Shown: piece after piece, positions 1 to 5,406 of the stretch
How the letters are laid out: the number at the start of each line of letters is the position of its first letter
How positions within the stretch are numbered: the first letter of the stretch is position 1
NCBI GenBank assembly: GCA_000432655.1
Contig: HF986343.1
Location: forward strand, 7,467-12,872
Direction of reading: 5' to 3'
Origin: Bacteroides sp. CAG:1060
GTDB taxonomy: Bacteria; Bacteroidota; Bacteroidia; Bacteroidales; UBA932
Length of the DNA stretch: 5,406 nucleotides
The notes under the pieces: generated by a model
What the model was told of the DNA's origin: nothing
The model's input: only the letters and a program-made list of their open reading frames with translations
Databases searched by the model: none
Position numbers and translations under genes: made by a program

Positions 1-2
1 GC

Positions 3-245
3 GGCGGACTTCTTGCGGTGTCCCAGTTTACCCTGACAGCCTCTACGAAGAAGGGCAACAGGCCTTCATATATCCGTGCAGCGGGTCATGAGCTGGCTAT
101 TGCGCTGTATGACAAATACTGCGAAAGGCTTTCTGCGGTGTCCGGCATACCGGTGGAAAAAGGTGTGTTCGGCGCGAACATGCAGTGCTCTCTGGTCAAC
201 GACGGGCCTGTGACTATAATTATTGATTCAATGATAAGAGAATAA
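3..245 (+). CDS. dtd: D-aminoacyl-tRNA deacylase, C-terminal part (5' end outside window)
   Basis: DTD hydrolyses the ester bond of D-amino acids mischarged on tRNA (and of Gly-tRNAAla), a cytoplasmic proofreading step. The reading frame is open from base 3 and encodes about 80 residues, roughly the second half of the usual ~145-150 residue protein. Two signatures are visible: the SQFTL motif just after the edge (the family's SQxT active-site motif) and NDGPVT near the C-terminus (the Gly-Pro motif that gives chiral selectivity). The residues before SQFTL (GGLLAV) match the strand preceding this motif in the E. coli enzyme, so the GTG at 18 is an internal valine and not a start. The gene ends with TAA at 243-245, 14 bases before the next gene on the same strand, so co-transcription is likely. 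I see no frameshift or missing motif in the visible part. The identification is firm from remembered family sequence; only the start is unknown. Confidence 0.95.
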   Translation, partial: GGLLAVSQFTLTASTKKGNRPSYIRAAGHELAIALYDKYCERLSAVSGIPVEKGVFGANMQCSLVNDGPVTIIIDSMIRE

Positions 246-259
246 TCCTGTATGGAGAT

Positions 260-919
260 ATGATTGGAAGAAAACTTGTAATATTCGATCTTGACGGAAC
301 TTTGGTTAATACCATCGAAGATCTTGGTACTGCCGTCAATCATGTCCTTGCGGCGACCGGACGTCCTTTGCACGCTATCGGCGAATATAGAATGATGGTA
401 GGCAATGGTGTCCGCAAGCTGATTCAGAGAGCACTGCCTCAAGCGGAGCAGGCTGATGAATCTATTCCTGACCGTCTGCTGCCTGGATTTATAGACTATT
501 ATGACAGTCACTGCACCGTACATTCCCGTCCGTATCCCGGGATAGCGGCACTTCTTGAAGAATTGTCCGAAAGGGGATACGGCATAGCGGTGGCTTCCAA
601 CAAGTATCAGGAAGGCACAAGTGCCATAGTGAGTCACTTTTTCCCTGAAATTCCGTTCCTTGGAGTTGTCGGAGGTACAGACGCCAGACCTCTCAAGCCG
701 TCCCCCGAGATTATAAGTTATCTGCTTGAACTCGGAGGTGTGTGCAAGGAGGACTGTGTGATGGTAGGTGACTCCGGAACAGATGTCCAGACGGCGAGGA
801 ATGCCGGCATCCGCAGCATCGGGGTTACATGGGGCTTTCGTCCTGAGGCCGCACGTGAGGCGGACCATGTAGCCGATACTGCGGATGAACTGCGTGAATT
901 ACTGCTAAAGAAGCTTTAG
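260..919 (+). CDS. gph: HAD-superfamily phosphatase, phosphoglycolate phosphatase-like
   Basis: This is a 219-residue cytoplasmic HAD hydrolase, the usual length for Gph/PGP-like enzymes, which dephosphorylate 2-phosphoglycolate formed during DNA repair and related small phosphomonoesters. All four HAD motifs are present: motif I DLDGT (nucleophile D10, general acid/base D12), motif II with S113 in VASNK, motif III with K146 in LKPSPE, and motif IV GDSGTD with D171 and D175 for Mg2+. Residues ~20-90 form an alpha-helical C1 cap containing the MVGNGVRKLI stretch typical of Gph. The GDSGTD..TARNAG followed by GVTWGF pattern is characteristic of the Gph/PpaX branch, but substrate cannot be fixed from sequence and another sugar or nucleotide phosphate is possible. 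The ATG at 260 is chosen because it lies 8 residues before motif I; the ATG at 252 is in another frame and stops at once. A GGAG at 254-257 is very close to the start, so the ribosome site is weak. It probably shares a transcript with dtd. Confidence 0.9.
   Translation: MIGRKLVIFDLDGTLVNTIEDLGTAVNHVLAATGRPLHAIGEYRMMVGNGVRKLIQRALPQAEQADESIPDRLLPGFIDYYDSHCTVHSRPYPGIAALLEELSERGYGIAVASNKYQEGTSAIVSHFFPEIPFLGVVGGTDARPLKPSPEIISYLLELGGVCKEDCVMVGDSGTDVQTARNAGIRSIGVTWGFRPEAAREADHVADTADELRELLLKKL
905..919 (+). terminator. Possible weak hairpin at the convergent gene junction
   Basis: A perfect inverted repeat, CTAAAG (905-910), loop AAG, CTTTAG (914-919), covers the last codons and the stop of the phosphatase gene. 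On the + strand it is followed, after a few bases, by a T-rich but interrupted run (TTGTTCTTTTCT, about 923-934). The stem is short and AT-rich, and there is no clean T-tract on either strand. It could help end transcription between two genes that have no spacer, but it could equally be chance. Confidence 0.25.
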
Positions 920-3538
920 TCAGTTGTTCTTTTCTCCCGGTGTGGCTTTTTCTGTAGAGCGGAAATCCGCTTCGAGATTGTCGCTGTCGTAGCCGTCATG
1001 TATTCTGGCGAGTATCACTGCCGGAGTAGGAGCCCCGGCTTGTCTGAAGAATCGTCCTCTCTGAGGTACTACTGCTATGCAGCCTCCTCCATCCTGAGGG
1101 CTTTCCATCACTGCAAGCTGCGGACTTGCTATGGTGCCGTTTGCGCTCGAATTGCTCTGTTTGGAGCCATAGACGAGAGCGTCAATTACGGTATTTGTCC
1201 GAGGATCCACCAGGGCTATTGAGCCTGCTGCACCGGATAGTCCGTATCCGAACAGGGCGGCGTCCGGGCCGGAAAGCGCAATTCCCTTGAATGTTTCCAC
1301 ATCGCTTTCAAGAGCTCTGTCGAGAGTGTAAGGAGTACCCAACGGGCGAAGCTCGTCTCCGCTTGTGTGCTCGAATTCGGTAGCCGGTTCGAAACTTATG
1401 CCTGACCCTGTGCAAGAGACGTCAACTCCGGCGATATGGTCAAATTGCAGGCCGGATTCTATTTCTACGGTTCCCGGCTCATGCTTTGTGAAAGGCATTC
1501 CTGGCATTCGCGGCGCTTGGGCTTCCACGCTTTTGATCACTCGTTTGACAACGGCTGTTTCCATGCGGTTGCCGGTGCTGATGGTCAGGATGTCTCCCGG
1601 GCGGAGGGAGGAAGTGGCATCCATGTCGAAAACAGTATCTCCCTTTCTGGTGGCTGACGGAATTGTGCTCTGTGTGGCGGCCGTGCCTACAGCTGTGACA
1701 GTGACAATCTCATAGTTGCCTCCGAGGTCTATGCCCATCTTGTCTCCGACTCTGAATCCGGATACGGATGCCGCCGGGATGTTGGAAGAGCCTGCAGGGA
1801 TTGTCAAGCGTGGTCCCGTTGATACAGGAATGAAGACAACGGTAGGTTCTCCTGCCGGTGTTCCGCTTCTGGTTATGTGATAGGAACTGCCGTTGACGGT
1901 AATTGCTGATGTGCTTGGAATGCTGCCGGACAACAGTATTTCCCGGCTCCCGGCCTTGGCGGCTGCGGTGGTGGCTACAGGAGCGAGATGGATGGTATAG
2001 AATGCTCCAGGAGCGAGGATGGTACCTTCCGGTACGCGGTATATCGGAAGTGATTCGCGTCCGCTGTGACGGGCAATGAGAGTGAGTCCGGAGAGATCGG
2101 ATTCTTTGGATGAAGCATTGTACAGTTCGATGAACTGGGAACGCGTGTCTCCACCTTCTGCTGAAAGCTGGACTTCGTTGATTTTGAGCGCCTCCGAGCA
2201 TCTTATACGCTGCGTGATTTCCGCCTTTCCGCCTTTCCATTCGGCTATGAACCGGGCTTCTCCGCTTGAGCGTCCTTCCGGCGCAGTGATACTGAATACT
2301 TCAGTACGGGTATTCCCTTGCTCCAAGTTGAATTTGCCGTCTTTTCGTGCGCAAGACCATCCCTTAGGCAATTCTACCTTTAGTCTGAGAGATTTCATTT
2401 CTGATGCCGCGGTGATGGCGACTGACACTTCGGTGGTGCTTCCAGGAGAGAACTGTCCGATGCGCGATACTTTGAGGGGATATTCGCGGTAAGAGGCGGC
2501 TGCGATACTGGCCTGCACGGCATTTATGGCCTCATCTGTAGGATAGCCTACCGTCATGACACCTTCATAGAAGGTGCCTGCGGAGCCGTTTCCGTTGTCC
2601 CCTCCGTTGCCGAGCAGCATGCCGCCCTTCTTATGCATCGGATAGTATTTGTCGTTGATTTCGGATTCCGGTCGTATTCCGCTGTAATATGTAGTAAGAC
2701 TGTCTGTAGTGGCGTTTCCTCCACGCAGGTCCCATTTGTTCCCGTCACCTCCGTTCACGAATACGGATACGAATCTCCATCCGTCAATTGACGGTACGTC
2801 GTTGAGTTTGGCGTCGTACCCTGTGAAAAGTCCGGCTTCCATGTCCGACATTATCCACGGACCTTCTCCGTTGCCTCTTCCCCATGCGGTGGATGTACCA
2901 TAATATGTGGTTTCCATGGTGCCTGTGCCCACGGCCCGTCCATTGGTGGAGGAGTTGCCGTAGTCGAAGCAGCATCCGCTGTCGTAATGTGTCCCGTCTA
3001 TGACATAATATATTCCTTCAGCCTCGTCGTTGATGGCCAGATCTTTGGCATTGTTGCACCTGAATCCCATTCCCGGCATTATGTACACTCCATAGACTTT
3101 TCGCCCATTGAGCATTACCGGTGCCATGTCGGCTATCGGGAGTTCGTTGAAATTGCCTTTTGCCGGACCGTTGAACGTGCCGGGGGCTGCCTGCGTGAGG
3201 TCGTTGCCTTTGCCTGACTGATCGTATATTATGCTTATTCTGCATACGGCATCCCGGCAGAACTCGTCCTGAAGTTCGCTGAACGCATATCCACGCGAAT
3301 CGGCCGTGACATCCAGATAAGCTCCGTCAGAATCCCTGACCACCCTGTACAGTGGGCCGTCGTATGATGAACTCAGCAGCCTGGTGGTGCTGTGGGCGGT
3401 TACACATGGGGTCCCGTGGGCTGCATAGATGTCACATGGAAGGGATGAATCCCCTTGGGGCCCCTTGCAGCAGATTAAGAGCAGCAGCGGTGCGCTTATG
3501 CACAAGGCGGCCGCTGTCAAAAAGTGTTTCTTTCTCAT
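920..3538 (-). CDS. Exported GH54 alpha-L-arabinofuranosidase with NEW3 and LTD modules
   Basis: This 872-residue exported protein should release alpha-L-arabinofuranosyl side chains from arabinoxylan or arabinan. Residues 1-24 form a signal peptide (MRKK, hydrophobic core, ending LLLLICC); a lipoprotein anchor at C23 or C24 is possible, but the lipobox is off consensus. Residues ~35-350 closely resemble the catalytic domain of fungal AbfB (GH54). By recalled alignment with Aspergillus kawachii AbfB, E234 in the WIMSDME motif is the nucleophile and D314 in GGDNGNG the acid/base. The three fungal disulfide pairs are all kept: C35/C45, C94/C99 and the vicinal C189-C190. The fungal CBM42 domain is absent. 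In its place are a NEW3-like beta domain (~353-446), the first half of an LTD domain (~451-519, INEV and FIELYN motifs), an insert with beta-repeat modules (~567-740), and the LTD end (~757-869, VIDALVYG to ATPGEKN). The ATG lies inside the end of the upstream VKOR gene (ATGA overlap), indicating translational coupling. The stop abuts the stop of the convergent phosphatase gene. Confidence 0.88.
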   Translation of the reverse strand: MRKKHFLTAAALCISAPLLLLICCKGPQGDSSLPCDIYAAHGTPCVTAHSTTRLLSSSYDGPLYRVVRDSDGAYLDVTADSRGYAFSELQDEFCRDAVCRISIIYDQSGKGNDLTQAAPGTFNGPAKGNFNELPIADMAPVMLNGRKVYGVYIMPGMGFRCNNAKDLAINDEAEGIYYVIDGTHYDSGCCFDYGNSSTNGRAVGTGTMETTYYGTSTAWGRGNGEGPWIMSDMEAGLFTGYDAKLNDVPSIDGWRFVSVFVNGGDGNKWDLRGGNATTDSLTTYYSGIRPESEINDKYYPMHKKGGMLLGNGGDNGNGSAGTFYEGVMTVGYPTDEAINAVQASIAAASYREYPLKVSRIGQFSPGSTTEVSVAITAASEMKSLRLKVELPKGWSCARKDGKFNLEQGNTRTEVFSITAPEGRSSGEARFIAEWKGGKAEITQRIRCSEALKINEVQLSAEGGDTRSQFIELYNASSKESDLSGLTLIARHSGRESLPIYRVPEGTILAPGAFYTIHLAPVATTAAAKAGSREILLSGSIPSTSAITVNGSSYHITRSGTPAGEPTVVFIPVSTGPRLTIPAGSSNIPAASVSGFRVGDKMGIDLGGNYEIVTVTAVGTAATQSTIPSATRKGDTVFDMDATSSLRPGDILTISTGNRMETAVVKRVIKSVEAQAPRMPGMPFTKHEPGTVEIESGLQFDHIAGVDVSCTGSGISFEPATEFEHTSGDELRPLGTPYTLDRALESDVETFKGIALSGPDAALFGYGLSGAAGSIALVDPRTNTVIDALVYGSKQSNSSANGTIASPQLAVMESPQDGGGCIAVVPQRGRFFRQAGAPTPAVILARIHDGYDSDNLEADFRSTEKATPGEKNN
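1319..1840 (-). repeat. Beta-repeat module inserted within the LTD region of the GH54 protein
   Basis: Residues ~567-740 of the arabinofuranosidase contain two degenerate units of about 38 residues, starting near 581 (AGSSNIPAASVSGFRVGD) and 631 (RKGDTVFDMDATSSLRPGD). Each has the pattern small-Gly, alternating hydrophobics, [FL]-x-[VP]-G-[DQ], then a strand such as EIVTVTAVG or METAVVKRV. They are followed by GSGISFEPAT, HTSGD and a GTPYTLD tail. The same order recurs at the C-terminus of the other modular protein in this operon (4696-5166). Function is unknown; a structural spacer or carbohydrate/surface-binding module is possible. Confidence 0.6.
2489..3436 (-). other. GH54 catalytic domain with three conserved cysteine pairs
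   Basis: This segment encodes residues 35-350 of the arabinofuranosidase. The order of landmarks follows the fungal enzyme: CDIYAAHGTPC, AHSTTR, FCRDAVC, IIYDQSGKGNDL, DGTHYDSGCCFDYGN, STAWG, GPWIMSDME and GTFYEGVMTVGYP. The codons for the vicinal cysteines lie at 2969-2974, the nucleophile Glu at 2837-2839 and the acid/base Asp at 2597-2599. The distance from the second vicinal cysteine (C190) to the nucleophile is 44 residues, the same as between C177 and E221 in the A. kawachii enzyme as I recall it. One additional cysteine (C161) is not in the fungal protein and has no obvious partner in the domain. Domain edges are approximate. Confidence 0.88.
3535..3538 (-). promoter_or_regulatory. ATGA stop/start overlap coupling VKOR and GH54 translation
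   Basis: Read on the minus strand, these bases are ATGA: ATG starts the arabinofuranosidase and TGA ends the VKOR-thioredoxin protein. No purine-rich ribosome binding site is visible just upstream (the sequence there is AACAACCATAT), so termination-reinitiation is the likely way the downstream gene is translated. Confidence 0.75.
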
Positions 3539-4689
3539 ATATGGTTGTTTGTCAATTGTCTTATAAGTTCTGTCAGGGCCTCGGCATTGTCCGCTTCAGG
3601 TACCATATAGCGCCCATCCAGTACGAATCTTGGTATTGCGGCGCGTTCCGATGAGGATGTCCTTGCGAAAAGCTCGAGTACGCAAGATAGATAATCGCGC
3701 ATCCATTCTGAATGAATCTCTTTTTCAAGTGCTTCCGCTCCGATTAGTTCGGCTGCCTTTTTCGTAGCCTCGTCCTCTTCTCTTGGGTACCATCCGCCGC
3801 GCCTGTTCTCAAACAGGAATTCATCCATCTCGGGGAATGCGTCCGGATGGATTCTCCATACTGCCAGTGCGCATTTGTCAAGCAAGCAGGACCCTTTGAA
3901 CAGGTCCACATCCGAGTTTACATAAGGGTTGCATTCTTTGCCCAGTGGGGTAGGGCACAGCGTGAAAGATACCCTCCCTTCAAGTTTTTCCACCACCTCC
4001 GGCAGCATCGTATGGATTTTCCGGCAGTGCGAACACCGGTAGTCGTACATCAGCAGAATGTTGTATTCGGCAGCGCTGTCCCCGATGACTGGCAATCCCA
4101 GTTCCGCCGGATTCGGCAGTTTCTCGCTGACAGAGCCGCTGTCGTATGCCGAGCGTGGCGTAGTGGATACCTGAAACAGTGCAAGGGCTGCGGCTGAAGC
4201 AATTCCTGCCGCTACCAGTATCGCTCCCTTTGTGGGATTTCCTGCTATATTCCGCCTGTGTGCGTCCCATATTATCAGCCCCGACAGCACGATTCCGCAG
4301 CAGTGCACGCTCATGCAGTACGGGCAGAACGCCCCGATAAACAGCTCCTGCACGATGATAAACCATGCTGCGGCTCCGGATACCGCTCCGGACGCTATGA
4401 GCATGAGTTTTCTTATTCTCCCCTCGAAAACAGGGTCATCAATACTGTCCGCACCCAGGATACATACCAGCAGAAACGAGTATATGCAGATTCCAGGTGC
4501 GCTTATCGGGATTGCTCCCAAAAGCAGGGACCACCTGCTTCCCAGTACGGCGTTGCAACTGCTCCCCTGAGCGCATCCTATCAATCCTTTTCCGCTGAGT
4601 GCATGGAAGAATAGAAAAACGGAAATGACAAGAGCAATGACGCATAGAAGCGCCATTGCCCATTTTAGAATATTATCTCTGTGTCTCAC
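3535..4689 (-). CDS. VKOR-thioredoxin fusion, disulfide-bond-forming membrane protein
   Basis: This 384-residue inner-membrane protein should generate disulfide bonds in exported proteins: the VKOR part passes electrons to quinone and the fused thioredoxin-like part oxidises substrates, replacing the DsbA/DsbB pair. The VKOR domain (~8-145) has membrane segments near 10-30, 56-78, 94-117 and 123-143, loop cysteines C39 and C45, the conserved LGSRW segment, and the active-site CPYC (C122/C125). A further hydrophobic segment (~155-173) leads to a periplasmic DsbA-like domain (~205-380) with CSHC (C219/C222) and a probable cis-proline at P353 (AAIPRF). Extra cysteines C245, C253, C268 and C273 could form two structural disulfides. 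The start is a GTG 3 bases after the preceding stop; it keeps a basic N-terminus (MRHR) before the first membrane helix. The next candidate, ATG for M12, would cut into that helix. No Shine-Dalgarno sequence is evident. It overlaps the downstream GH54 gene by 4 bases, which suggests a dedicated folding role. Confidence 0.9.
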   Translation of the reverse strand: MRHRDNILKWAMALLCVIALVISVFLFFHALSGKGLIGCAQGSSCNAVLGSRWSLLLGAIPISAPGICIYSFLLVCILGADSIDDPVFEGRIRKLMLIASGAVSGAAAWFIIVQELFIGAFCPYCMSVHCCGIVLSGLIIWDAHRRNIAGNPTKGAILVAAGIASAAALALFQVSTTPRSAYDSGSVSEKLPNPAELGLPVIGDSAAEYNILLMYDYRCSHCRKIHTMLPEVVEKLEGRVSFTLCPTPLGKECNPYVNSDVDLFKGSCLLDKCALAVWRIHPDAFPEMDEFLFENRRGGWYPREEDEATKKAAELIGAEALEKEIHSEWMRDYLSCVLELFARTSSSERAAIPRFVLDGRYMVPEADNAEALTELIRQLTNNHI

Positions 4690-4692
4690 TTG

Positions 4693-5406
4693 CTAATAAC
4701 GGTTAGGCCTTCCAGGGGTTGCTGCGTATGTAGTGAGAGCATCTCCTATTGAATGGTCCTTCATAACCGGTCTTGCAAGAGTAATACCTGCTCCGGCAAT
4801 CCACTCACCGGCTTTGGCTCCCTTACGGAGAGCAGAAGATAAAGTGACTTTATCACTCGGCATTTTAGCTGGACCGGATCCCGGCCAATACATTCTTGCT
4901 CCTTCTACGGACTCGACTTTGTATGTGACGCCTCCGAGCAGTACTTCCTGACCGACGGAGAAGGAACGGGCTCCACGGACATGGAGTACACGGCTTCCTG
5001 CAGTGGCATCTTCCGTAAGTTGAGCTGCGCCTCCGTCTTCAATATTTGATATCTGCACAAGTTCTGTATTATTCCCGTTTCCGAGAATAGCGTATTGTCC
5101 AGGAGAGAAAAGGTGAATATCCGAAACTTTTATGCTTTCGTCACCTGCATTTATCGGAGCAAGGATTGTTCCGTAGGTCTGGACGTGAAAGTCTTTTTCG
5201 TTGTCGTCACTGTCTTTCCCGTCAGGATATCTTCCGGTGCTGAGTTCAGGGGTGTTCTGTAAGGAAGGAGTATATGCGCCCCATGGTCTTGTGATTACCG
5301 GTGCAGGGGCATAGTTGCCTTCTTTGTTCGGTCTTCCCTGATACCCTTCTCCAAGCCATGGATCTACTAATTTGCCATAGTTGAGAGCGTCCACTATGAG
5401 CCCCTT
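4693..5406 (-). CDS. C-terminal part of a modular exported protein with LTD end and beta repeats
   Basis: This frame is open to the window edge, so only the last 237 residues are seen and the true start lies upstream. The GTG at 5394 is not a start, since the residues before it (KGLI) continue a conserved strand. Residues ~1-75 look like the end of an LTD domain: LIVDALNYG matches VIDALVYG in the neighbouring GH54 protein, and PDGKDSDDNEKDF matches its HDGYDSDNLEADF. A beta-repeat module follows (~81-237), ending with GAGITLARPV, SIGDAL and a TPGRPNRY tail. The visible part contains no cysteine. No catalytic motif is visible, so I assign no enzymatic function; by analogy with its neighbour the missing N-terminal part may be a glycoside hydrolase or another surface domain. 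It is the first visible gene of the minus-strand operon, ending in TAG 3 bases before the VKOR gene. Confidence 0.75.
   Translation of the reverse strand, partial: KGLIVDALNYGKLVDPWLGEGYQGRPNKEGNYAPAPVITRPWGAYTPSLQNTPELSTGRYPDGKDSDDNEKDFHVQTYGTILAPINAGDESIKVSDIHLFSPGQYAILGNGNNTELVQISNIEDGGAAQLTEDATAGSRVLHVRGARSFSVGQEVLLGGVTYKVESVEGARMYWPGSGPAKMPSDKVTLSSALRKGAKAGEWIAGAGITLARPVMKDHSIGDALTTYAATPGRPNRY
4696..5166 (-). repeat. Second copy of the beta-repeat module, at the protein C-terminus
   Basis: The segment encodes residues ~81-237 of the visible fragment. Two degenerate units begin near AGDESIKVSDIHLFSPGQ and TAGSRVLHVRGARSFSVGQ, followed by strands such as TELVQISNIE and YKVESVEG, then KVTLSSALRKG, GAGITLARPV and a short Pro/Gly-rich tail. 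The order matches the module inside the GH54 protein (1319-1840), but here it sits after the LTD end and not within it. The similarity is at protein level only; the DNA has diverged, so this is not a recent duplication. Confidence 0.55.

Noticed and set aside
18..20. GTG at 18 as a start codon for a short gene
   Set aside because: The frame is open upstream and the residues before it match the DTD strand preceding the SQFTL motif, so the gene is simply cut by the window edge.
86..868. A 260-codon open frame on the minus strand opposite dtd and the phosphatase
   Set aside because: Its translation has no recognisable motifs, while the + strand carries two genes with complete family signatures over the same bases. 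It is an antisense shadow.
958..971. Inverted repeat AGCGG-AAAT-CCGCT near the 3' end of the arabinofuranosidase gene
   Set aside because: It is a short stem in coding sequence with no T-tract on either strand after it, so it is not supported as a terminator.
1710..2240. A 176-codon minus-strand frame inside the arabinofuranosidase gene
   Set aside because: It is Arg/His/Ser-rich with no domain and lies in an alternative frame of a gene whose LTD/NEW3 translation is coherent throughout.
3980..4366. Minus-strand and + strand open frames of about 110-130 codons overlapping the VKOR gene
   Set aside because: All overlap the CPYC and CSHC coding region of the true frame, and their translations show no family features.
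4693..4695. The TAG stop as a possible recoded or disrupted codon in a single long fusion gene
   Set aside because: The upstream protein ends in a typical Pro/Gly/Asn C-terminal tail, and VKOR needs its own basic N-terminus in the membrane, so two separate genes fit better. There is no sign of stop-codon recoding elsewhere in the window.

Overview
The window looks like an ordinary chromosomal piece of a Bacteroidota (probably Bacteroidales) genome. The evidence is indirect: a GH54 alpha-L-arabinofuranosidase carrying lamin-tail (LTD) and NEW3 modules, a VKOR-thioredoxin fusion, packed genes with weak or absent Shine-Dalgarno sequences, and moderate GC. This placement is an inference, because no rRNA or marker gene is present. 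No tRNA, CRISPR array, insertion sequence or phage gene is visible, and no gap between genes exceeds about 15 bases.

The left part (1-919) is on the + strand. It holds the 3' half of dtd (D-aminoacyl-tRNA deacylase), then 14 bases, then a complete HAD-family phosphatase resembling phosphoglycolate phosphatase (Gph). Both are housekeeping or metabolite-repair functions. The phosphatase stop codon directly abuts the stop codon of the convergent minus-strand operon.

The right part (920-5406) is a tightly packed minus-strand operon, read from right to left. (i) First is the C-terminal 237 codons of a large, probably secreted protein with the end of an LTD domain and a repeated beta-type module. 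(ii) After a 3-base gap comes a 384-residue membrane protein fusing a VKOR domain to a DsbA-like thioredoxin domain. (iii) Overlapping it by 4 bases (ATGA) is an 872-residue exported GH54 alpha-L-arabinofuranosidase with NEW3, LTD and repeat modules.

The most interesting point is how the last two genes fit together. VKOR-thioredoxin fusions make disulfide bonds in exported proteins. The GH54 catalytic domain keeps all three cysteine pairs that form disulfides in the fungal enzyme, including the rare vicinal Cys-Cys next to the active site. The operon therefore looks like a cassette in which a disulfide-rich, fungal-type glycosidase travels with its own oxidative-folding machine. The first gene shares C-terminal modules with the glycosidase and is probably a second secreted polysaccharide-active or surface protein whose N-terminal domain lies outside the window.
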